Shown: piece after piece, positions 9,357 through 17,980 of the stretch
How the letters are laid out: each line of letters starts with the position of its first letter
Position numbering within the stretch: the first letter of the stretch is position 1
Assembly: GCA_902810745.1 (NCBI GenBank)
Contig: CADDYW010000009.1
Span: 31,591-95,590, forward strand
DNA from: Chloroflexota bacterium
GTDB lineage: Bacteria > Chloroflexota > UBA6077 > FW602-bin22 > CADDYW01
Direction: 5' to 3'
DNA: 64,000 bases
Made by a program: the position numbers and the translations under genes
The notes under the pieces: generated by a model
Told to the model about the DNA's origin: nothing
The model's database searches: none
What the model saw: the letters and a program-made list of their open reading frames with translations, nothing else

Positions 9357-10703
9357 ATGAAGCCGACGCCGCAGGTTCTCAAAGGCATGCGCGACTTTCT
9401 TCCTCAGCGGATGATCCTGCGGCATTACGTCATCGACGAGATTCGCCGTGTCTTCGAACGGTTCGGCTTCGAGCCGCTTCAGACTCCCACGATCGAGTAC
9501 GCCGAGACACTCGAGGGGAAGTTCGGCGAAGAGGCAGACAAGCTGATCTACCAGTTCGAGGACCGCGGCGGTCGACACGTTGGCCTGCGCTACGATCTGA
9601 CTGTGCCGCTGGCACGCGTGGTCTCGATGTATCCCGAGCTGGTCAAGCCGTTCAAACGCTACCAGATCGCGCCGGTCTGGCGGGCCGAGCGGCCGCAGAA
9701 GGGACGCTACCGCGAGTTCTATCAGTGTGACGTCGATATTGTCGGCAGCAGCAGCACTCTCGCCGACGCGGAAGTCGTGAGTGTCGCCTACCACGCGCTG
9801 CGCCAGCTTGGATTCAACCATTTCGAGATTCTGATCAACAACCGCAAGATCCTCCAGGGCATGGCTGCGAAGACCGGAATTCCCCCGGAGCAGGCCACAC
9901 TTGTCTGGCGCGCGGTCGACAAGTGGGATAAGATTGGCCCGGAGGGCGTCCGAACCGAGCTGGCCTCAGTGGGTTTGAGCGCCGAGACGATCCGTGCCCT
10001 GTTCGACCTTCTGGCTGCCGAGCACGAAGGGTCATCTGTGCTCAGCGGCGTCTCCGCCCGCCTCGCGGATGTCCCGATCGCGATGGAGGGAATCCGGGAG
10101 CTAGAGGCGGTTCTCGAGCACCTGCGACTTTCCGACATTCCCCCGGAGTTTTACCGCGTCGACCTGCACATGGTGCGCGGGCTCGACTATTACACGGGAC
10201 CCATCTTTGAGATCGTCGTTCGTGAGCCACGTATCGGCAGCATCGCGGGCGGTGGTCGGTACGATCAGCTTGTCGGGCTTGTCGGACCGGCCAATTATCC
10301 AGCGGTCGGCATTTCGCTCGGGCTCGATCGCCTGATCGACGTGATTGACGAGCTGGGGATGGCTCCCCCCGACGTTCGGAACACGGTGACCGAGGTGCTG
10401 GTGACCGTCTTCGATTCGGAGCACCTTGGCACGTCGCTCACCATTGCATCGAGCTTGCGGGCGGCTGGAATAAACACCGAGGTCTATCTGGAGCCCGGGA
10501 AGCTGGAGCGCCAGCTCCGCTACGCCAGTCGAAAGAACATTCCACTCGTCGTCATCATCGGGCCCGAGGAAGCACGACACGGAACGGCCATTGTTCGCAA
10601 CATGGTCACCGGTCGGCAGGAGCAGGTCGAGCACGGGGCATTGCTCAGTGCCATCCAATCGGAGATCGAGACGGCACTCCTCCCCTCGATGGCCTCGCGT
10701 TAA
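9357..10703 (+). CDS. hisS: Histidyl-tRNA synthetase
   Basis: HisS (448 residues) is a class II synthetase. Motif 2 (PVWRAERPQKGRYREFYQCD), the histidine-specific GLDYYTGPIFEI and GGGRYDQL segments, and motif 3 (AVGISLGLDRL) are intact, followed by the anticodon-binding domain. The ATG at 9357 follows an AGGAGA site and gives MKPTPQVLKGMRDFLP, the normal N-terminus. Because it is full length with the aminoacylation motifs, it is the true synthetase rather than the HisZ regulatory paralogue, although it adjoins the histidine biosynthetic genes. Confidence 0.97.
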   Translation: MKPTPQVLKGMRDFLPQRMILRHYVIDEIRRVFERFGFEPLQTPTIEYAETLEGKFGEEADKLIYQFEDRGGRHVGLRYDLTVPLARVVSMYPELVKPFKRYQIAPVWRAERPQKGRYREFYQCDVDIVGSSSTLADAEVVSVAYHALRQLGFNHFEILINNRKILQGMAAKTGIPPEQATLVWRAVDKWDKIGPEGVRTELASVGLSAETIRALFDLLAAEHEGSSVLSGVSARLADVPIAMEGIRELEAVLEHLRLSDIPPEFYRVDLHMVRGLDYYTGPIFEIVVREPRIGSIAGGGRYDQLVGLVGPANYPAVGISLGLDRLIDVIDELGMAPPDVRNTVTEVLVTVFDSEHLGTSLTIASSLRAAGINTEVYLEPGKLERQLRYASRKNIPLVVIIGPEEARHGTAIVRNMVTGRQEQVEHGALLSAIQSEIETALLPSMASR

Positions 10704-10715
10704 TCAACTGTGCGA

Positions 10716-10744
10716 TTGACAAAGCGGTCGTAGCTCGCTAGGAT
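10716..10744 (+). promoter_or_regulatory. Promoter of the DegS-like kinase / NarL-like regulator pair
   Basis: TTGACA, 17 bases, then TAGGAT. It starts 12 bases after the hisS stop, so the signalling genes have their own promoter. Predicted transcript start is near 10751. Confidence 0.65.
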
Positions 10745-10828
10745 GCCCTACGAGTAAGGCCGTCCGGTGACGTGGCCCGACCCCGCGGAGGTGGCTGGTT
10801 GGAATGGGGGGTCGGTGGAGTGACGACA

Positions 10829-11953
10829 GTGGCCGGAGACTTCGAGGGACAGGCTGAGTCTGTTGTTGTGTCCACGGCGTTGGCCGCGGCTCAATCGCTG
10901 GCGGAAAAGCATTACGAAGCGCTGCTCAAGCTCTACGCGCAGATTCGACAGGTACATCAGGCCCACCTCGTTCGTCTGCGCGATGTGGAAGGTCAGCTCC
11001 AGGAGATTTCGCGTAAGGCCGACATCATCCGTGCAAAGCCGGCCGACTCCCTCGATCAGCAGCAGGTGCTGGAGCTGGTCGAGCTCGAGGATCAGATTCA
11101 GCCGTTGCGCCAGCAGCAGCAATGGCTGGTGGATCAGCTTGCCCAGGAAGCGTGGGCCGGGCGCAAGATCCGAGCTGTGGCCCAGCAATCGGCGATGGCG
11201 GTGAACTTTCTGCGAGGCACAGTACGCGAGGGCACTAACGTGGCCGACGTGGCGGAGCTAGCCGGATTTCAGATCCTCCAGGCGAAGGAGGATGAGCGCC
11301 GCCGCCTGGCCCGTGACGTCCATGACGGCCCGGCCCAGGTGCTCGCGAACGCGGTGTTCGGGCTTGAATGGTGTAAGAGGGTTCTGGCACGTGACCCGAC
11401 ACAGCTGGAAGCCGAGCTCGAAAACATCGCGCACGATCTCCGGATCGGCCTCGACGACGTCCGCCAGTTCATCTACGACCTGAGTCCCGTGTCCTTCACC
11501 GAGGTGGAGTTCGCTGTCTCGCTCCGTCGGTATGTGCAGAAGTTCTCCGAGCGCACGGGGATTATCGCTAACCTCTCGATCGCTCCCGATCTGGACCGCA
11601 TCCCGGGCCCGATCGAGATGGGCGTCTTCCGGATCATCCAGGAGGCGCTCCAGAACGTTCGAAAGCACAGTCACGCGTCGCGGGTGGACGTAGCGGTCGT
11701 GTGTGAGGACTCTGCGCTGCGCGTCACGATTGAAGACGATGGGGTGGGATTCGATCGCTCGCTGACGCCGAGCGATGGTGTGCACTTTGGACTCGTAAGT
11801 ATGAGCGAGAGAGCTCGGCTGCTGAACGGCGAGCTTGTTATCGACAGCGAGCCCAACGGGGGGACGAGAGTATCGTTGACAGTTCCGCTGAGTGAACCCA
11901 ACCGCGACTTGAGCGAGCCTGGTGTGGTGACCGATTCTTTAGGCGAGTCGTGA
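10829..11953 (+). CDS. Cytoplasmic DegS/NarL-family sensor histidine kinase
   Basis: About 374 residues with no membrane segment. The N-terminal 140 residues are mostly long helices rich in Gln, Leu and Glu (coiled coil), as in DegS. The HisKA_3 phosphoacceptor is DERRRLARDVHDGPAQVL. The ATPase domain has NVRKHSHASRVDVAV (N box), DDGVGFD (G1) and GGTRVSLTVP. Two GTG codons, at 10820 and 10829, are plausible starts; I prefer 10829 for its spacing from GGAG. It is followed after 22 bases by its likely partner regulator. The signal sensed is unknown but should be cytoplasmic. Confidence 0.9.
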   Translation: MAGDFEGQAESVVVSTALAAAQSLAEKHYEALLKLYAQIRQVHQAHLVRLRDVEGQLQEISRKADIIRAKPADSLDQQQVLELVELEDQIQPLRQQQQWLVDQLAQEAWAGRKIRAVAQQSAMAVNFLRGTVREGTNVADVAELAGFQILQAKEDERRRLARDVHDGPAQVLANAVFGLEWCKRVLARDPTQLEAELENIAHDLRIGLDDVRQFIYDLSPVSFTEVEFAVSLRRYVQKFSERTGIIANLSIAPDLDRIPGPIEMGVFRIIQEALQNVRKHSHASRVDVAVVCEDSALRVTIEDDGVGFDRSLTPSDGVHFGLVSMSERARLLNGELVIDSEPNGGTRVSLTVPLSEPNRDLSEPGVVTDSLGES

Positions 11954-11975
11954 AGATTTTGGGGGTGAGCAGGCT

Positions 11976-12659
11976 GTGGATAAGATTCGCGTTCTGATCG
12001 CGGACGACCATCCGATCTTTCGTCAGGGGATCCGGAAGATACTCGAGGCCGAGCCAGACATCGAGGTCATCGCTGAAGTTGCCGACGGAAAGCAGGCAAT
12101 CGGATTGTCCCGCGCCCTCGCGCCAGACGTCGTGCTGGTCGACATCCATATGCCAAACGGCGATGGCCTGGAAGTCGCGCGGACCGTCAAGCTACACCTC
12201 CCCCGAACCGCGGTTATCCTGCTCACTGCGTACGACGACGAGGAACAGCTCTTCCAGGCGATCAAGGTCGGCGCGGCTGCTTTCTTTCTGAAGGACGTGC
12301 GTCCCGAGGAGCTCCTCGACGGGATCCGTCGCGCCAGTGCAGGAGAGTACCTGATCAACGAGAGCGTTCTTACTCGCCCGCTCGTTGCGTCGCGGGTCCT
12401 CAAGCAGTTTCGCGACCTGAGCATGGTGGGCCAGGAGATTGAGCCCCTGTTCGTACCGCTCTCGGCTCGCGAGATCGAGGTACTCGATTACATTGCGCGT
12501 GGCAACAGCAACAAGGAGATCGCGCGGGCGTTGAAAATCTCCGACCAGACGGTCAAGAATCACATTACGTCAATTCTGCGAAAGCTGGCCGTGAATGATC
12601 GCACTCAAGCCGTGGTCTACGCGCTTCGTCGTGGCTGGATCAAGATGCAGGAGCTGTAG
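11976..12659 (+). CDS. NarL/LuxR-family response regulator
   Basis: The 227-residue protein has a receiver domain with IADDHP, the phosphorylated Asp in VDIHMPNGDG and the lysine in FFLKDV, then a LuxR-type helix-turn-helix (LSAREIEVLDYIARGNSNKE to VNDRTQAVVYALRRGWI). The GTG start follows a GGGGGTGA site. Adjacency to the DegS-like kinase marks it as the cognate DNA-binding output. Its targets are unknown. Confidence 0.95.
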   Translation: MDKIRVLIADDHPIFRQGIRKILEAEPDIEVIAEVADGKQAIGLSRALAPDVVLVDIHMPNGDGLEVARTVKLHLPRTAVILLTAYDDEEQLFQAIKVGAAAFFLKDVRPEELLDGIRRASAGEYLINESVLTRPLVASRVLKQFRDLSMVGQEIEPLFVPLSAREIEVLDYIARGNSNKEIARALKISDQTVKNHITSILRKLAVNDRTQAVVYALRRGWIKMQEL

Positions 12660-13118
12660 AGCGACGACACTCGGCCTGGAACCAGAATCGGAATCGTCGT
12701 TCGGTCCTGGTACCCCTCTCCTACTGTCCTTGGGACTGCCTTCCTATTGTTGCGCTGACGGTCGGCAAGTAGTCTAGATCGTGCAGTGCGTCGCGACCGT
12801 ACGCAGATCTCGACCGCGCGACAGTGCTGACTGGTAATGTTGATCTGATCTTTACCCCTCAAATGGCCTGGCAGCCCGGCGTCCGATTGCTCCATTGCAC
12901 CGGCCGGTTGCCGTACTGAAAGCACGAACAAGCAAGAGGACTTTATCTGTCGGGCCTCGGTCACCCAACGCCCGATTCAGGAGGATCTATTGAGACTGGC
13001 AACCCGCGATCCTGTTCGTGCCATCGATCGCTGATCCGTCCTGGTCAGCTCCGACGCGGTTGGCGACCCCGTAGGGCATCTGCGAAATTCTCGAGTGTGT
13101 GAACGTGCGAGGATGTCG
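12660..13118. other. Intergenic stretch with a possible 14-codon reading frame
   Basis: About 460 bases. The one notable item is AGGAGG followed five bases later by a TTG at 12990 that opens a 14-codon frame ending at 13034 (LATRDPVRAIDR after the first residues). No terminator with a T tract and no RNA family is recognisable. Confidence 0.35.
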
Positions 13119-13607
13119 ATGAATCCTTCTATTCCTCCAAAGAAAGTCACGGTCCTCATCGCCGATGACGTGGCGGATACACGCGAGAACCTTACCAAGC
13201 TGCTCCTCCTGGAGAAAGATATCGAGGTCATCGGGGGGGCGAGTGATGGCCAGCAGGCGATCGAGATGGCGAGGCGGACGGCGCCGGATATTGTGCTGCT
13301 CGACGTGAATATGCCGGTCGTCGACGGGATCTCGGCGGCGGCTGCAATCCGCGAGTCCGGGTGCGGATCGGCGGTGATCATGATGTCGGTTCGCGATGAC
13401 GTGCAGTACTTCCGGCAGGCGATGCTGGCCGGCGCTCGCGACTTCCTGACCAAGCCATTCTCCGGGCAGGATCTCATTCAAGCGATTCGAGGGGTATGCG
13501 AGCAATCCGATCGGATCAAGGCCTTGCGAGGGGCTCCCCTCGCGGAAGCCGCGCTCGGCCCCGGTGCGGAGTTGGCTGAGGATGATCTACAGTCCGACTC
13601 GGGGTAG
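13119..13607 (+). CDS. Receiver-only response regulator
   Basis: This 162-residue protein is a single receiver domain with intact acidic pocket (LIADDVADTREN), phosphoacceptor Asp (VLLDVNMPVVDG), switch Ser (MMSVRDD) and Lys (DFLTKPFSG). There is no DNA-binding domain; the last 35 residues are Ala/Gly/Glu-rich and probably disordered. Similar receivers occur at the N-terminus of CpaE-like proteins. The ATG at 13119 has GAGG six bases upstream; an ATG at 13113 and a GTG at 13095 are in frame but worse placed. It probably signals through protein contacts. Confidence 0.85.
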   Translation: MNPSIPPKKVTVLIADDVADTRENLTKLLLLEKDIEVIGGASDGQQAIEMARRTAPDIVLLDVNMPVVDGISAAAAIRESGCGSAVIMMSVRDDVQYFRQAMLAGARDFLTKPFSGQDLIQAIRGVCEQSDRIKALRGAPLAEAALGPGAELAEDDLQSDSG

Positions 13608-14054
13608 CGGGTAGCCAGTCTCCCCGGCCGCCCTTATCGATATCTCCCGCAGAGACGATGGTCCTGCACGCCTTCTATCCTCGTTCTGCTGGACGCGGGC
13701 CGTCCGCGGGGACGCGGCTGGAAGAACGGGGCGACGCCCGGTGGTGATGCGCGGCGCCACGAGCCAGCGAAAATGCGAGGCGTGCCGCCGTCAACCTCTG
13801 CGAGCCCTCGATCCACGATCAACGGCGAGCCCACCGGCAATCGTTGGAACGGGCAAATTCCCTCCGGAGCTTCCAGCAAGTGCAAAGGCAATTGTGCGAC
13901 TGATCGAGTCCCCAACTCCCCGGTTTCCACGACCAGGTACTACTTCGATGCGTGTCTCGCACTGCCCACCGAGGCGATGACTTGACGCGGGGAGTCCGAT
14001 GATGGGCACGACTTGGTGCCGCCCTGTACTCGGCGGTTTGGGCGCTTGGATCGT
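13608..14054. other. Intergenic stretch with no recognised feature
   Basis: About 450 bases between the receiver gene and the truncated kinase gene. Short open frames exist on both strands but have unusual composition and no ribosome binding site. I see no RNA gene. Confidence 0.4.
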
Positions 14055-14060
14055 GATAAT
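14055..14060 (+). promoter_or_regulatory. Possible -10 box placing the transcript start at the ATG of the next gene
   Basis: GATAAT ends eight bases before the ATG at 14069, which would give a leaderless transcript. No good -35 is visible. Confidence 0.35.
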
Positions 14061-14068
14061 GTGGTAGG

Positions 14069-14659
14069 ATGAAGCGTGCAGTGGTTTGCTCGTCGCGAGC
14101 ACGTGCACTGGGCTGGAGCATGAGGTCGTTGCTAGCGCGACACCAGCGCGAAGCGGTGATCGCAGCCATTACAATCGTCTCGTTGGTGCTGTACTCGATC
14201 TGGACACTCGTCGTGGTGCCTGCCGTCGCTGGCGAATCGGACGGATCGACAGTCACTATTCTTGGCGTCCGTGCCCGCAAGGATCTCTTTGCCGCCCTTT
14301 TTGGCGCATTCGCCCTGACGACGTCTGCGGCGATCGCGCTCAATTTCGTCCTCGCGCGGCTGTATGGAGAGATCGATCGTGCCCGCGAGCGTGCGATTCG
14401 GCAGGAGACCATCGTCTACATGGCTACGACGATGGCTCACGAAGTCTTTCAGCCCTTGACGATCATCCAGGCAGGAGTGCAGTTCCTCTGCCGACACCAG
14501 CTTCCTGCCGAGCGCCAGAAAGAGCTGTGCGATCGCGTGGTCAAGGCGACACGGACCCTGGCCGAGATCATTCGGCGCTTCGAGCACACCACCGAGGCCG
14601 CCACACGAGAGTGTGACGGCACTCGGATGGTCGAGATCGACGGTCGAGCCACGCGCTGA
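14069..14659 (+). CDS. Membrane protein with histidine-kinase phosphoacceptor helix but no ATPase domain
   Basis: The 196-residue protein has two membrane segments (about 30-52, AAITIVSLVLYSIWTLVVV, and 72-95, FAALFGAFALTTSAAIAL), then a linker helix and a HisKA-like H-box MAHEVFQPLTIIQAGVQFL. It stops about 70 residues after the H-box, so the HATPase domain that would phosphorylate the histidine is missing. It ends cleanly at a TGA 12 bases from the convergent lon stop. It could be a phosphotransfer or dimerisation partner, or a remnant. Adjacency to the receiver-only gene suggests a shared pathway. Confidence 0.75.
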   Translation: MKRAVVCSSRARALGWSMRSLLARHQREAVIAAITIVSLVLYSIWTLVVVPAVAGESDGSTVTILGVRARKDLFAALFGAFALTTSAAIALNFVLARLYGEIDRARERAIRQETIVYMATTMAHEVFQPLTIIQAGVQFLCRHQLPAERQKELCDRVVKATRTLAEIIRRFEHTTEAATRECDGTRMVEIDGRATR

Positions 14660-14675
14660 GAGCGATCTCTCTCAG
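14656..14675. terminator. Short hairpin spanning two convergent stop codons
   Basis: CTGAGAG and CTCTCAG pair around a six-base loop. The hairpin includes the stop codons of the truncated kinase gene and of lon. There is no T tract, so termination is uncertain. Confidence 0.3.
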
Positions 14676-17128
14676 GCAACGAGCATCTCCTCGGCTGGTT
14701 CCGTCGCCTCGGGCGCGGCCCCGACCGGTGCCGTGGTGGTCCGCGGGGTCAGCGCCGTTTCGAGGACTTCGTCCGCGTGATCGACGAGAACGAAGGTCAT
14801 CCTGGAGCGAAGCTCGGCAGGAATCTCCTCGAGATCGTTCTCGTTTCGGCGGGGCAGGATCACCGTGGTGATACCGGCCCGACTCGCGCCGAGAACTTTC
14901 TCCTTGACTCCACCGATTGGCAGGACTTTTCCGCGCAGCGTGATCTCGCCAGTCATCGCCACGTCCGACCGGACGACCCGACCGGTGAGCAGCGAGACCA
15001 GCGCGGTCACCAGCGCGATACCGGCCGACGGGCCCTCCTTCGGGACGGCACCCGCGGGCACGTGGATGTGAATGTCGTGATTCTCGAAGAACAGCGGGTC
15101 AATGCCGAGCTCTGACGCCTTCGATCGCACGAAGCTCAGAGCGGTTTCCGCCGACTCCTTCATCACTTCGCCCATCTGACCGGTCAGCTTGAGCTCCTTC
15201 TTCCCGGGCATGATCGTTGCCTCGACGAAGAGGATCTCCCCGCCGACCGGCGTCCAGACAAGACCGGTTGCGATGCCCGGCCGGTCGATTCGCTCGGCGA
15301 CCTCACCGAAGTAGCGCGGACGACCGAGAAGCTCGCGCACCAGACCCGAGTCGACAGTCACAACCTCGGTCTTCCCCTCGGCGATGCGCGTCGCAACCTT
15401 CCGGACCACCGCCGCGACTTCGCGCTCGACGTTACGAACACCTGCCTCGCGCGTGTAGTCACGGATGATCGTGCGCAGCCCATCCTCGGTAAAGCTGATC
15501 TCCGACGCCTTCAGCCCGTGCGCACGGAGCTGCTTCGGGACGAGATACCGCTGTGCGATCTTGAGCTTCTCCTCCTCGGTGTAGCCCGCGAGCTGAATGA
15601 TCTCCATGCGATCGCGCAGTGGAGCCGGGATCGTCTCGAGTGTGTTCGCCGTCGTGATGAACATCACGCGCGACAGGTCGAACGGCACGTCGAGGTAGTG
15701 ATCGCGGAAGTCTTTGTTCTGCTCCGGATCCAGAACCTCGAGCAGCGCGGACGACGGATCTCCCCGCCAATCCGAGCCGATCTTGTCGACCTCGTCGAGC
15801 ATGAAGACCGGGTTGTTCGACTCGGCGCGTCGAATCGCCTGGATGAACCGCCCTGGCATCGCGCCGACGTAGGTTCGACGGTGGCCGCGGATCTCGGCTT
15901 CGTCGCGGACGCCGCCGAGCGACATTCGGACGAACTTCCGCCCAAGAGCCTTGGCGATCGATTGTCCGAGTGACGTCTTACCGACACCCGGAGGACCGAC
16001 AAAGCAGAGAATTGGCTCCCGCTGCTCGGACGTTTCGACTGACCCGTCCTTCTTACGCTCCTCGCGGAGCTTCAGGACAGCCAGGTACTCCAGGATGCGC
16101 TCCTTGACCTTCTCGAGGTCATAGTGATCCTCATCCAGGATCTGGCGCGCCCTGGCGACGTCGATGTCTCCACCCTGGCTGACGTTCCAGGGCAATGTCG
16201 TGATCCAGTCCAGATAGGTCCGAATGACTGAATGTTCGGGAGACGCGGGCGAGAGCTTCTCCATGCGCGACAGCTCCCGTTCAGCCTCGCCGCGGACCTC
16301 GGCGGGAAGGTTCGCCGCCTCGATCTTGGCACGAAGCTGCGCAATCTCCGACTGCTCGTCGTCGACGTCACCAAGCTCCTTGCGAATCGCCTTGAGCTGC
16401 TCGCGCAGGAAGTATTCGCGCTGTGCCTTGGTCAGGCGCTCCTGAGCCTCGGTCTGGATGCGCTTGCCCAACTCCAGCACCTCGATCTCTCGCGTCAGAA
16501 TTCCGGTCAGGAACTCCAGCTTGCTCTTCGCCGAGTCGATGGCGAGGATCTCCTGACGCTCGCTCAGCTCGAGGCGCAGATTGTTGGCGATGAAGTAGAT
16601 CACTTGAAGCGTATCTTCAAGGTTGATGACCGCCGTCGATAGCTCGTCAGGCAGGTTGGGCGAGAGGCCGACGAGTCGCTGGAACATCGTCTGCGCGTTC
16701 TGGACGAGTGCCTGCATCTCGACCCCGGATTCGACCGTCTCGGGGATGATCTCGACGCGCGCAGTCAGAAACGGCTCGCGGTCGACGTACTCGACGATGC
16801 GCATGCGCTCGCGTCCCTTGACGAGCAGACGCACGGTCCCATCGGGAATTCGCAGGATCTGCGTGATCTCCGCGACCGTGCCGATGGTGTAGGAGTTCTC
16901 CGGCTCCCCACGCTCGACGTTTGGATCTTTCACCGCGACCAGCCCGACCAGGCGGTTTCCGGCGACGGCATGCTCGACCAAGCGTAGCGAGCGTTCCTGG
17001 CCAACGGCGAGCGGAGCCGCGGTCAACGGGTAGATGACCGTGTCCTTGAGCGGGAGAATCGGCAGTGCCGCGGGGAGCACCAGCGCTTGTTCAGCCTGTT
17101 CGGTTGTCGACTTGAATTCGTCATTCAT
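14672..17128 (-). CDS. lon: ATP-dependent protease Lon
   Basis: Lon (818 residues from this start) degrades misfolded and regulatory proteins in the cytosol. It has the LON substrate-binding domain (LPILPLKDTVIYPL..), a long coiled coil, the AAA+ module with Walker A GPPGVGKTSLG and Walker B VFMLDEVDKIG, and the Ser-Lys protease domain (KEGPSAGIALVTAL with the nucleophile, GGVKEKVLGA with the lysine). The ATG at 17128 follows GGGGAGAA. An in-frame ATG 60 bases upstream would add a Cys-x-x-Cys peptide but has no ribosome site. It lies 97 bases after hspR and is probably cotranscribed. Confidence 0.97.
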   Translation of the reverse strand: MNDEFKSTTEQAEQALVLPAALPILPLKDTVIYPLTAAPLAVGQERSLRLVEHAVAGNRLVGLVAVKDPNVERGEPENSYTIGTVAEITQILRIPDGTVRLLVKGRERMRIVEYVDREPFLTARVEIIPETVESGVEMQALVQNAQTMFQRLVGLSPNLPDELSTAVINLEDTLQVIYFIANNLRLELSERQEILAIDSAKSKLEFLTGILTREIEVLELGKRIQTEAQERLTKAQREYFLREQLKAIRKELGDVDDEQSEIAQLRAKIEAANLPAEVRGEAERELSRMEKLSPASPEHSVIRTYLDWITTLPWNVSQGGDIDVARARQILDEDHYDLEKVKERILEYLAVLKLREERKKDGSVETSEQREPILCFVGPPGVGKTSLGQSIAKALGRKFVRMSLGGVRDEAEIRGHRRTYVGAMPGRFIQAIRRAESNNPVFMLDEVDKIGSDWRGDPSSALLEVLDPEQNKDFRDHYLDVPFDLSRVMFITTANTLETIPAPLRDRMEIIQLAGYTEEEKLKIAQRYLVPKQLRAHGLKASEISFTEDGLRTIIRDYTREAGVRNVEREVAAVVRKVATRIAEGKTEVVTVDSGLVRELLGRPRYFGEVAERIDRPGIATGLVWTPVGGEILFVEATIMPGKKELKLTGQMGEVMKESAETALSFVRSKASELGIDPLFFENHDIHIHVPAGAVPKEGPSAGIALVTALVSLLTGRVVRSDVAMTGEITLRGKVLPIGGVKEKVLGASRAGITTVILPRRNENDLEEIPAELRSRMTFVLVDHADEVLETALTPRTTTAPVGAAPEATEPAEEMLVA

Positions 17129-17225
17129 TGGTTTCTTCTCCCCCCGTGCCAGTGCCAGATCTGCGTCGCAGGTCGGGCAGTTCGGCATACGGACGTTCGT
17201 ACTTCAGGCAAAACCGCAGGACGTC

Positions 17226-17624
17226 TTAACCGCTTTTCGAAGCAGACGGGCGAGCCTCACCCGATCGTGGCGCATCGGGCTCGCCTGCGCCGAGCACCCG
17301 CAGCATCTCATCGGCGAGGTCTCGGACGCGCGAGCGCAGCTGCTCGGCATCGATATCTTCGTCGATCAGATGCTTCAGATCCCTGGCGCGGTCCGCCAGC
17401 TCGAGCGCCATCTCAACGCCCGCGAGGTTGATACCCCGCTTCTCGACGAGCATCTTGATCTGGCGAAGTCGGGCGATATCTTCCGGTGAATACAGCCTGA
17501 GACGGCCACTTAGCCGACAGGGCTCCAGCAATCCACAGCGCTCGTACTTACGCAGCGTGCTCGGGTGCATATCCACGAGACGCGCGGCAACGCTGATGAT
17601 AAAGACCGCCTCCCGAGTGTCCAC
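17226..17624 (-). CDS. hspR: MerR-family heat-shock repressor HspR
   Basis: The 132-residue protein has the HspR signature: FIISVAARLVDMHPSTLRKY as the N-terminal helix-turn-helix, the YSPEDIARLRQIKMLVEKRG wing and helix, and a coiled-coil C-terminus. HspR represses dnaK, clpB or lon-type genes by binding HAIR inverted repeats (CTTGAGT-N7-ACTCAAG). The GTG at 17624 follows GAGGAG by six bases; ATG 17648 is in frame but lacks such a site. Lying just upstream of lon suggests it controls protease expression, including its own operon. Confidence 0.92.
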   Translation of the reverse strand: MDTREAVFIISVAARLVDMHPSTLRKYERCGLLEPCRLSGRLRLYSPEDIARLRQIKMLVEKRGINLAGVEMALELADRARDLKHLIDEDIDAEQLRSRVRDLADEMLRVLGAGEPDAPRSGEARPSASKSG

Positions 17625-17676
17625 CGTAGTCTCCTCGATTCGCGGCATCACGTGCTAACTAAACTTGACATGACAC

Positions 17677-17705
17677 AGTATAAAGGTTGCTAGTGATATT
17701 GTCAA
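17677..17705 (-). promoter_or_regulatory. Near-consensus promoter of hspR-lon with flanking inverted repeat
   Basis: On the minus strand: TTGACA, 17 bases, TATACT. The -35 lies in AAACTTTGACA, and TGTCAAGTTT follows the start point (17661-17670), forming an imperfect inverted repeat across the promoter. This resembles but does not match the HAIR operator, so it is a candidate HspR site. Confidence 0.8.
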
Positions 17706-17980
17706 AGTTTGGGCGGCAAGGAAGGCAGTGTCCAGCTCGTACGGTCGCTTACGTATCGCCGCGAATCGTCCAGCGGGCGGTTCGAGGAGGAAGCGGAGGC
17801 GGCAGAGCGGCGATCGGCTCGACCCAACGCCCAAGATGCAGCGAGTCCAGGCCGGGCGCTTTCTCGGCTTCGGAGCCGGTCAGTGCGTCGGTCGCGTGAC
17901 CCCGCGCTGCTATCGTCTCGCGAGCGGATGTCTCGGGATACAGCTCCGGGCGCCAGGCTGCGACGGGAACGGGTTCCAGA

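Noticed and set aside
13773..13985. A 70-residue plus-strand frame between the receiver and truncated kinase genes.
   Set aside because: No ribosome site, odd composition (Ser/Pro/Thr/Asn/Cys) and no recognisable fold.
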